From: Candidatus Gastranaerophilales bacterium
Lineage (GTDB): Bacteria > Cyanobacteriota > Vampirovibrionia > Gastranaerophilales > Gastranaerophilaceae
Assembly: GCA_944324425.1 (NCBI GenBank)
Contig: CALUWE010000005.1
Coordinates: 1-64,000, forward strand
Length of the DNA stretch: 64,000 nt
Direction: 5' to 3'
Shown piece after piece: positions 50,723-57,224 of the stretch (position 1 is the stretch's first letter; each line of letters begins with the position of its first letter). A program made the translations under genes and the position numbers. The notes beneath the pieces are model-generated. The model did not search any database. It was not told the DNA's origin and worked only from the letters and a program-made list of their open reading frames with translations.

Positions 50723-51892
50723 TTATCCTAATGTACTATAAGCAACTTTTGAAACTTTTTGTATAAGCTCCCTTGCACCGTAATCATTATGAGGACGTTT
50801 AACCATAATAACCATAATATATTTTTTACCCGAAGGGGAATAAATAACTCCCGCATCACCCAGCATTTTTCCAATGTCGCCCGTTTTGTGCATTAAAACG
50901 GCATCAGGTGGCAATTGCGATTTAATTAAAGTTCTGTTTTCAACTTTTGTCATATATTCTTTAATATTTGCCGCAGATTGAATGGGGAGAAACTTTTGAT
51001 TGTCTATATTATAGAGCATGGTTGCAATGTCATAAGGAGTTGTTGTGTTTGTTCCTTTTAGGTCAGGAAGCCAAGATGTAACTTGTGTTTTTGAAAAGCC
51101 CCAGTGTCTAAGAGCAGCATTTAATTGGTTAATTCCGCCGACTTCTTCAATCAGCATATTTGTTGCGGAATTGTCCGATTTTCTTATCATAATTTTTGCT
51201 AAATAATCAATCGAATAATCAACATCGGCGCTTTTAAACTGCAAATTCCCCGAACCTTCCGTTCTGTGTGCTTCGGTGAAGGTTAACTTTTTATCTAAAC
51301 TTATGGGTTCAAACCCTTCTTTTTCAAGGTCTTTATTTCTGTTAAAGAAATCCAATAAAACGGGAATTTTTATTATACTTGCTGCGGGGAAAATTTCGTC
51401 TTTATTTATATCAACGGTTTTTCCCGTGTGGTAATCATAAATAAAAATACCCGCATGAAGATTTTTATAGTTATCTAAAATAGGCAATATACTGTTTTTA
51501 AGTGCCGTTAGTTCGCCCGTTGATGTTATTGGGAGCAATTTGCCCTTTCCTTTATCGGGAACATTTGCCAAAATGTTTGTATTTAAAAAATTTAAATTAT
51601 TTGCATAATTTAGTGTGGGTGCATAAACCGTTTCTGCCTTAAACTCAAGGTTTGAATTATTTAATCTGTTTAAATATACAGGTTCTAAAAAATTCGGCTT
51701 GTTTATTGAAAGTGCACCAAGCAAAACGGACGCCCAAACTATGAGTGCAGCATATATTTTTACTTTTGAAACTCTTTGTGTCCGCATTTTTTTCTTAGCA
51801 ACGCCAAGAGAATCTTTTTTCATGCCGTTTGATACTTTGCGGTTATAATTTAAACTCTGTCTCGGATAATTTTCATAGTAAAGGTTTTGCAT
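50723..51892 (-). CDS. Class A beta-lactamase-fold serine hydrolase without the deacylating Glu
   Basis: 389 residues: a basic cytoplasmic N-terminus, a membrane anchor at 47-62, a linker, then the serine hydrolase fold from about 130. The active-site triads are present: S172-I-I-K175, S239-D-N241 and K336-T-G338. In class A beta-lactamases the omega loop reads W-E-P-E-L-N; here it is W274-L-P-D-L-K279, so the general base Glu166 is Leu and Asn170 is Lys. It should acylate but deacylate poorly, more like a penicillin-binding protein or an inactive relative. The start is leaderless from an extended -10. Divergent from the gene at 52005. Confidence 0.82.
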   Translation of the reverse strand: MQNLYYENYPRQSLNYNRKVSNGMKKDSLGVAKKKMRTQRVSKVKIYAALIVWASVLLGALSINKPNFLEPVYLNRLNNSNLEFKAETVYAPTLNYANNLNFLNTNILANVPDKGKGKLLPITSTGELTALKNSILPILDNYKNLHAGIFIYDYHTGKTVDINKDEIFPAASIIKIPVLLDFFNRNKDLEKEGFEPISLDKKLTFTEAHRTEGSGNLQFKSADVDYSIDYLAKIMIRKSDNSATNMLIEEVGGINQLNAALRHWGFSKTQVTSWLPDLKGTNTTTPYDIATMLYNIDNQKFLPIQSAANIKEYMTKVENRTLIKSQLPPDAVLMHKTGDIGKMLGDAGVIYSPSGKKYIMVIMVKRPHNDYGARELIQKVSKVAYSTLG

Positions 51893-51898
51893 ATTTTT

Positions 51899-51907
51899 AA
51901 TATAACA
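51899..51907 (-). promoter_or_regulatory. Extended -10 promoter, predicted leaderless
   Basis: On the minus strand TG-T-TATATT (51907-51899) ends 6 nt before the ATG at 51892. No Shine-Dalgarno. Confidence 0.55.
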
Positions 51908-51989
51908 AAGTTTATTTTTTAGGGCTTCTATGTAAAAAAATTTTAAACTTTTTGGATGATATAAATTTCTTAACTTGAATTGAAAAATA

Positions 51990-51998
51990 TGATATACT
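51990..51998 (+). promoter_or_regulatory. Extended -10 promoter, predicted leaderless
   Basis: TG-A-TATACT (51990-51998) ends 6 nt before the ATG at 52005. No Shine-Dalgarno. It faces away from the leaderless promoter of the beta-lactamase-fold gene. Confidence 0.55.
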
Positions 51999-52004
51999 CA
52001 TCAT

Positions 52005-52358
52005 ATGAAAATTTTTTATACGCTGATTTTACTTATTTTTGTTTCATTTATGCCCGTGTTTGCAAAAGATACCGTGCAAACTAAGGATAATATTATCACC
52101 GGCAAGATTCATTCCTATGTTGACGGATTAATAAAAATCAATAAAAACGGAATTGAATATACTTTTAACAGGTCTAAAAATATAGATTATTACGGCGATT
52201 TTGTTCAGTACAAGCCAAAACCGGTTACAAGAGAATTAATTGATGCATATTGCCGTGTTGTTTACGTTGATGTTTATAAAGTTGTATTTGAAACTCCCTC
52301 AGCCAGAATACAGGTTCCGAGGTATAGAGTTAAAAATGTTGTATTGAATGCTGATTAG
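52005..52358 (+). CDS. Small exported protein of unknown function
   Basis: 117 residues with a signal peptide (hydrophobic residues 4-20, cleavage near VFAKD). The mature part of about 97 residues is predicted beta-rich (IITGKIHSYVDGLIKINKNG, VVYVDVYKVVFETPSARIQV). I do not recognise the family. It is 10 bp upstream of the GGDEF-variant gene and likely cotranscribed with it and hisF. Confidence 0.7.
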   Translation: MKIFYTLILLIFVSFMPVFAKDTVQTKDNIITGKIHSYVDGLIKINKNGIEYTFNRSKNIDYYGDFVQYKPKPVTRELIDAYCRVVYVDVYKVVFETPSARIQVPRYRVKNVVLNAD

Positions 52359-52368
52359 GAGATAAAAG

Positions 52369-53241
52369 ATGAATGTAGTTATTTATTCCGACAATAAAGA
52401 AACCGAATTAAAAAATATACTTGAAGATATAGATGAAATCAACTTAAGAGTTGAGCCTGCGGCCGGTTTGCCTCAATATAAAGACATTAATGCATCTGTC
52501 ATTATATTGGACATGCCTCTTGATAAAATAAAAGAGACTTCTGCTATTACCAAGTTTGACGCAGGTGTTTTGGTTTTGGTTGATGAAATTCCCGATATGA
52601 CAATAAGAGCAATTGTTCACGATTTTATTAAACGCCCTGTGAATAACATTGAGCTTAAAGTCAGAGTTGAAGCTTTAATGAAAGCTGTACACTACAAACA
52701 TTCTTTGAGCAAAGTTTCAATAACCGATGAATTAACCGGCCTCTACAACAGAAAATATCTCCATGCAAGGTTGGATGCTGAAATTTCACGTGCAAAAAGG
52801 TATGGCACAGACCTTTCATGTTTGCTTATCGATATTGACTTCTTTAAAACGGTTAATGATATGTACGGTTATGACTGGGGCGATGTTTTATTGAAAAAAG
52901 TGGCTGAAATGCTCAATGCCCTCATAAGAAAAGAAGATATTTTAACAAGATACGGCGATGAAGAATTTCTTTTAATTCTTCCGAACACATCCGAACAACA
53001 AGCATTTATTTTTGCTGAACGTTTCAGACGCGATATTGAAAAAATGGAATTTATCCCTGCACAAGAAGAAGAACGACACCCGATTACAATCTCGGGAGGC
53101 ATTTCAAGTTATCCGTTCTTGGAAAATGTTGAAGAAAATTCAAATTCTTTAATCAGATACGCAGAACATGCTCTCTATAACGCAAAACAAAGCGGCAAAA
53201 ACCAAATTGTTCAATTTTCAAGAATAAACTTAGGGTTCTAA
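52369..53241 (+). CDS. GGDEF-domain protein with altered signature and receiver-like N-terminus
   Basis: 290 residues. Residues 1-110 look like a degenerate receiver domain (VVIYSDNKETELKNIL, SVIILDMPLDKIKE, DFIKRP with the conserved Lys-Pro). Residues 115-285 are a GGDEF domain: DELTGLYNRKYL, IDIDFFKTVNDMYGYDWGD, and RYGDEEF where the canonical motif is RYGG(D/E)EF, so the second Gly is Asp. The inhibitory RxxD site (RKED) is present five residues upstream. Diguanylate cyclase activity is possible but doubtful; it may be a c-di-GMP sensor. It has AGGAG before the ATG, and hisF follows by 1 bp. Confidence 0.87.
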   Translation: MNVVIYSDNKETELKNILEDIDEINLRVEPAAGLPQYKDINASVIILDMPLDKIKETSAITKFDAGVLVLVDEIPDMTIRAIVHDFIKRPVNNIELKVRVEALMKAVHYKHSLSKVSITDELTGLYNRKYLHARLDAEISRAKRYGTDLSCLLIDIDFFKTVNDMYGYDWGDVLLKKVAEMLNALIRKEDILTRYGDEEFLLILPNTSEQQAFIFAERFRRDIEKMEFIPAQEEERHPITISGGISSYPFLENVEENSNSLIRYAEHALYNAKQSGKNQIVQFSRINLGF

Positions 53242-53242
53242 A

Positions 53243-54019
53243 ATGATTAAAAACGGCCCTTGTAAAAGAATTATCCCCTGTCTTGACGTTAAAGACGGTC
53301 AGACGGTAAAAGGGGTTAATTTTGTTAACCTCAAATATGCAGGCGATTGTATTGAACTTGCAAAAAAATATTCGGATTCAGGCGCAGATGAATTAGTTTT
53401 TCTTGATATAACAGCAACAAACGAAAAAAGAAAAACCGTTGTTGATTTGGTTCAAAAAGTGGGAAAAAATGTTTTTATTCCCTTCACGGTTGGCGGCGGC
53501 ATATCTGACATAGAAGATATAAGGTATATTTTATCTGCCGGAGCGGATAAAGTTTCAATCAATTCTGCCGCAGTGAAAAATCCTGAAATAATTTCAAATT
53601 GTGCAGAATATTTCGGTTCTCAATGTATTGTAATTGCAATTGATGCCAAAAGAATTGACAATGATTTCTATGTATTTGTAAACGCAGGCAAAAAAAACTC
53701 AGGTAAAAAACTTCTTGATTGGGCAAAAGAAGTTGAAGAAAAGGGCGCAGGCGAAATCTTATTAACCTCGATGGATTATGACGGCACACAAAAAGGTTTT
53801 GACATTGAAATGCTTAATGTTGTTTCAAATGCCGTTAATATTCCCGTAATTGCTTCAGGCGGTGCAGGGGCTGACAGCAGGCATTTTATAGATGTTTTTA
53901 ATAAAACAAAAGTTGATGCTGCTTTGGCTGCATCCATTTTTCATTTTGGCACTTTGCCGGTTAATGTTCTTAAAAAAGAGCTTCAAGCTGCAGGAATTGA
54001 GACGAGAAGAATTATTTAA
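53243..54019 (+). CDS. hisF: Imidazole glycerol phosphate synthase cyclase subunit
   Basis: 258 residues of the (beta/alpha)8 HisF family: RIIPCLDVKDGQTVKGVNF with the catalytic Asp at the N-terminus, VGGGISDIEDI phosphate loop, INSAAVKNPE, SMDYDGTQKGFD with the second catalytic Asp, and IASGGAG. With HisH it makes the imidazole ring and AICAR. HisH is not in the window. It is the last gene of an operon with the GGDEF-variant gene, which is an odd partnership, and a clean terminator follows. Confidence 0.97.
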   Translation: MIKNGPCKRIIPCLDVKDGQTVKGVNFVNLKYAGDCIELAKKYSDSGADELVFLDITATNEKRKTVVDLVQKVGKNVFIPFTVGGGISDIEDIRYILSAGADKVSINSAAVKNPEIISNCAEYFGSQCIVIAIDAKRIDNDFYVFVNAGKKNSGKKLLDWAKEVEEKGAGEILLTSMDYDGTQKGFDIEMLNVVSNAVNIPVIASGGAGADSRHFIDVFNKTKVDAALAASIFHFGTLPVNVLKKELQAAGIETRRII

Positions 54020-54031
54020 TTTTTTTTAAAT

Positions 54032-54061
54032 AAAAAAGCCGCATTTTATGCGGCTTTTTGT
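54032..54061. terminator. Bidirectional terminator after hisF
   Basis: AAAAAAGCCGCAT and ATGCGGCTTTTT form a perfect hairpin with T-runs on both strands. Confidence 0.9.
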
Positions 54062-54079
54062 TTATTATAAAATCTGAAT

Positions 54080-54934
54080 TTAGCTGAAATATTGGAATGT
54101 TCTTTCGATGTTGGATTGGATAATTGAATCCACTGATTCCATTTCTTGTTCTACTGCTTTTTTCTGTGTTTCAATTTGGTTTAATTTGTTTTCAAGACGT
54201 GTATCAAGCGTGTTTACTTTTGCCATTGCCGTGTTGTATTCCGCTTGTGCTGCCGCGTCATCTTCCGTGTAATATCTTGATGTTACTGTTGACAATGATT
54301 CAGGCGTTTTTCTTACAAAGAATTCATCGTTTACTTTTAGCTCGCCTGCTTCGTTAGTAACGGTTGATACGATATGGCTTGTTGAGTTAACGTTGTCTGT
54401 ATCGCCGTTATCTTGTGTCCACAATTGATATGAACCGTTTGCAATACCGTATTGAATAGGTGTGTTTGAACCGTTAACGTTCATTGCTTCAATTACGTTT
54501 TGATAATATTTATACAATGCAGGATTTTCTTTTTTAAGTGAATCGTCAAAAGCTCTTAATTCGCCGCCCACTTCAACTTCATATGACATTTCATATGTTG
54601 AGTTACCGTCATCATCACCTGTTGCCGTTGCTGTCGCCTTAACAATAGGTGTACCGTTTGAGTCGGCAATAATAATGCTTGCTGAACCTGCACCTGCTGT
54701 TTGCGCTTTTGCGAGTGAATCCAAAGTCATTGTTTGTTGTTGTGTTTCGCCGTTTTCAAATACACGACAAGTATAAATCGTGTTTGTAGTTTTGTCAGAA
54801 TATTCCTGAGCAATAGTTTCTTGTTCCTGAGCCAGCAATAAACGTTCTTGTTCAACATTTTGTGCTTGAAGTTCAAGTGCGTCATTTTTTGCTGTCAGTA
54901 ATAATAGTCTTGCTTGTGATGCTGCTAAACCCAT
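54080..54934 (-). CDS. Unknown protein with coiled-coil ends and MGLAASQARLL N-terminus
   Basis: 284 residues. The N-terminal 40 residues (MGLAASQARLLLLTAKNDAL then ELQAQNVEQERLLLAQEQ) form an amphipathic helix with a motif that I recall, without being able to check, from unannotated gut Melainabacteria proteins. The middle (60-210) is Thr/Asn/Asp-rich and beta-like. The C-terminal 60 residues are again helical (TLDTRLENKLNQIETQKKAV) and end FQYFS. No Sec signal or membrane helix. This helix-variable region-helix plan recalls filament or secreted-substrate subunits (flagellin-like), which is only an analogy. Strong AAAGGTGG and an isolated promoter suggest high expression. Confidence 0.68.
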   Translation of the reverse strand: MGLAASQARLLLLTAKNDALELQAQNVEQERLLLAQEQETIAQEYSDKTTNTIYTCRVFENGETQQQTMTLDSLAKAQTAGAGSASIIIADSNGTPIVKATATATGDDDGNSTYEMSYEVEVGGELRAFDDSLKKENPALYKYYQNVIEAMNVNGSNTPIQYGIANGSYQLWTQDNGDTDNVNSTSHIVSTVTNEAGELKVNDEFFVRKTPESLSTVTSRYYTEDDAAAQAEYNTAMAKVNTLDTRLENKLNQIETQKKAVEQEMESVDSIIQSNIERTFQYFS

Positions 54935-55220
54935 TTTATACCACCTTTATATTATGTTAATTCTTTTCTTTTAAGGACCTATATAGTAATAAAAACTTTT
55001 TTTATATATAAAATACATATAAATTATATATTTTTACATTACTTTACATTAGTCCTAAATGTGTCTTGTTGCGTGTCTTTCCTTTTGTTTGCGTGTGTTA
55101 TCTTTTTTCTTGCTATTGTTAACGACAAAATTTAAAAAAAACTTTAATTTGAGCTTTTTGCCCTTAATATTTTGTAACATATTTATTTTAATTAAGCCAA
55201 ATTTACCTAGTCCTCTTTGT

Positions 55221-55250
55221 TTGTAAAAACTCTTTTATTTGAATTATAAT
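55221..55250 (+). promoter_or_regulatory. Promoter of VKOR-DsbA and queH
   Basis: TTGTAA (55221-55226), an 18-nt spacer, and a perfect TATAAT (55245-55250), 27 nt before the ATG at 55277. The rest of the 340-bp gap 54935-55270 is AT-rich and contains the leftward promoter of 54080-54934 plus AGGAC/GTCCT arms (54976 and 55053) but no coding signal that I can see. Confidence 0.55.
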
Positions 55251-55276
55251 TATTACATTATTTTTTTGAGGTGTTT

Positions 55277-56464
55277 ATGTCTTCTAAAAAACGAATTTTA
55301 ATTACTCTCTTATGTTTGATAGGTCTTATTTTAAGCTTTGATTTGGTATATATTTATATTAAAACAAGTTTTCTTGAAGGCGCCCCTAAGAGCTTTTGTT
55401 CCATTAACAGTTTCATTGATTGCGACGGTGTTGCACAAACCGATAAGGCATTTTTTATGGGTGTTCCCTTGGCAATTTGGGGTGTTGTCTTATATCTTTT
55501 GTTTTTATTCTTAAATTTTGTGGATAAAATCAAGGAAAAAATTAATTTCCCTTTGTTGAACGTTTTTAAAAATCCAAGTTCTTATATTGCAACAATAGGC
55601 TTTATTTCTTTTTGTATATCGGTTAGTTTGGCATGCATTTCGCTTTTTGATATCCGTAAAATATGCATTCTTTGTTTCATGACATATTTTATTAATCTTT
55701 TTATTGCGCTTATTGCGGTCAAAAAAGATTTTTTTATTACCGATATAAAAAACACTATTTTAGATTTCATTCAAGGCGTAAAGGAATATACAACTTTGTT
55801 TTTGGTTGTACTTCTCCTTGTTGTGCTCACTTTGGGATTTTTTAGTCAATCGCTTATTTTGGCGCCAATAATTAAAACAAACAAATCCATAAAACAATTT
55901 AGTGAACTAAAGACAAATATCTATGCAATCAGCGGCAATACTTTGGGAAATCCTGACGGAGACGTTTCGGTTTTTGTATACGGCGATTTTATGTGTCCTT
56001 TTTGCAGAGTAATGAACATAATGCTCCATAAGCTTGTTTTGGATGATAAAAATGTTGCGGTGTATCACGTTAATTTTCCCTTGGATTCTGCCTGCAACCC
56101 CACGGTTAAAGCTAAAATTCACCCTGGCTCCTGTATTTTGTCAAAATATGCGCTTGCTGCACAAAATCAAGGTGATTATTGGGGTATGGTTTCCGGAATT
56201 TATAACAAATTACCAAGAAACGAAAAAGAAATTCTGCAAGTTGCAAAAAGCTTGAATTTGGATACGGATAAGCTGTATAAAGACGCTCATTCGGCCACCA
56301 TAGATGAATATCTTGAAAATCAAGTATACAGAGGCATGAATGAAAGACTTATGGGTACACCCACAATTATAATTGACGGCATTCCGCATTCTGAAATAAT
56401 GCCGTATTTTAAACTGCAAAAGCTGGTTAAACAATCAAGGATACGCCATGCAAAGCAAAAATAA
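55277..56464 (+). CDS. Vitamin K epoxide reductase-like protein fused to a DsbA-like thioredoxin domain
   Basis: 395 residues from ATG 55277 (GAGG 5 nt upstream). The N-terminal 200 residues form the four-helix VKOR membrane domain with the loop cysteine pair CSINSFIDC and the quinone-site pair CILC. The C-terminal 170 residues are a DsbA/thioredoxin fold with CPFC in GDFMCPFCRVMN and the cis-Pro region GTPTIIIDG. It oxidises exported proteins and passes electrons to quinone, replacing DsbA-DsbB, as in cyanobacteria. Its end overlaps queH by 17 bp. Confidence 0.92.
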   Translation: MSSKKRILITLLCLIGLILSFDLVYIYIKTSFLEGAPKSFCSINSFIDCDGVAQTDKAFFMGVPLAIWGVVLYLLFLFLNFVDKIKEKINFPLLNVFKNPSSYIATIGFISFCISVSLACISLFDIRKICILCFMTYFINLFIALIAVKKDFFITDIKNTILDFIQGVKEYTTLFLVVLLLVVLTLGFFSQSLILAPIIKTNKSIKQFSELKTNIYAISGNTLGNPDGDVSVFVYGDFMCPFCRVMNIMLHKLVLDDKNVAVYHVNFPLDSACNPTVKAKIHPGSCILSKYALAAQNQGDYWGMVSGIYNKLPRNEKEILQVAKSLNLDTDKLYKDAHSATIDEYLENQVYRGMNERLMGTPTIIIDGIPHSEIMPYFKLQKLVKQSRIRHAKQK

Positions 56465-56990
56465 AATTTTAATCCATGCCTGCTGCGGCGTTTGTTTTTC
56501 TTACCCTTTAATTTTATTGAGAGAATTGGGGTATGAACCTGTTGTATATTTTGTTAATCCGAATATCCACCCTATAAATGAGTTTGAAAGAAGATATTCG
56601 GAGCTTGAAAAATATTGTGCGGCAAATAATGTTGAATTAATTAAAGAAGAATATGACCATGGCGAATTTTTAAAAATTGCAAAAGGTCTTGAAAACTTGC
56701 CCGAAAAAAGCGAGAGATGCAAAAGATGTTTTTATTTAAGGCTTTTAAAGACCGTCCTTTTGGCAAAAAAAACCGGTATTGATAAAATAACCACAACTTT
56801 ATCCGTTTCGCCTCATAAAATTTCAAAAGATATTTTTGAAATGGGTAAAAAAGCATGTGAAAACACGGATATCGAATTTATGGAATTTGATTTTAAGAAA
56901 AAAGACGGCTTCAAAAAAACCTCAAAAATTGCTTATGACTTCGGAATGTACCGCCAAAACTATTGCGGTTGCGAATTTAGTTTAAGATAA
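56448..56990 (+). CDS. queH: Epoxyqueuosine reductase QueH
   Basis: 180 residues of the DUF208 family. HACCGVC at the N-terminus, ERCKRCF near 85 and YRQNYCGCEFS at the C-terminus provide the conserved cysteines that bind an iron-sulfur cluster and a second metal. QueH performs the last step of queuosine synthesis in tRNA, as the non-cobalamin alternative to QueG. It overlaps the VKOR-DsbA gene by 17 bp and is cotranscribed with it. Confidence 0.93.
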   Translation: MQSKNKILIHACCGVCFSYPLILLRELGYEPVVYFVNPNIHPINEFERRYSELEKYCAANNVELIKEEYDHGEFLKIAKGLENLPEKSERCKRCFYLRLLKTVLLAKKTGIDKITTTLSVSPHKISKDIFEMGKKACENTDIEFMEFDFKKKDGFKKTSKIAYDFGMYRQNYCGCEFSLR

Positions 56991-56997
56991 AAAAAGT

Positions 56998-57026
56998 TTG
57001 TATATAGTTTTTGTTTCTGTTATTAT
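56998..57026 (+). promoter_or_regulatory. Candidate promoter for a small RNA
   Basis: TTGTAT (56998-57003), a 17-nt spacer, and TATTAT (57021-57026), just after the queH stop codon. Confidence 0.4.
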
Positions 57027-57032
57027 ATTTTA

Positions 57033-57223
57033 GCTAAAGGTTTGAAGCAAAAAAATTGTTTTATGAGGTTTAACAATATACTTCAAACACGATCTGTCGG
57101 TTAGAGAATATATTAGAGAATACTTTTTAAATTAGAAAATAATTAAATAGTCAGATAAAGTTTATTTTTTCATACTACAATTTTCTTTTCGTTACGACGC
57201 TTGTACAATCCCAAGCGTCTTTT
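57033..57223 (+). ncRNA. Candidate structured small RNA of about 190 nt
   Basis: Between queH and comEC there is a promoter-like pair (56998-57026), no credible ORF, and a plus-strand terminator (57196-57223). The inferred transcript begins with a nested hairpin: GTTTGAAG (57040-57047) with CTTCAAAC (57081-57088), and inside it ATTGTT (57055-57060) with AACAAT (57072-57077). Three TTAGA(G/A)AATA elements follow at 57101, 57113 and 57132. The terminator is too far from queH (about 200 nt) to be its obvious partner. 6S RNA was considered, but the 5' and 3' ends do not pair. Identity unknown. Confidence 0.4.
57196..57223 (+). terminator. Plus-strand terminator before comEC
   Basis: GACGCTTG (57196-57203) and CAAGCGTC (57212-57219), then TTTTCTT. 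The T-run exists only on the plus strand, so it does not serve comEC. Confidence 0.75.
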
Positions 57224-57224
57224 C

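Noticed and set aside
57033-57223. 6S RNA
   Set aside because: The 5' and 3' ends do not pair to give the long rod with a central bubble; the structure is a 5' nested hairpin plus a separate terminator.
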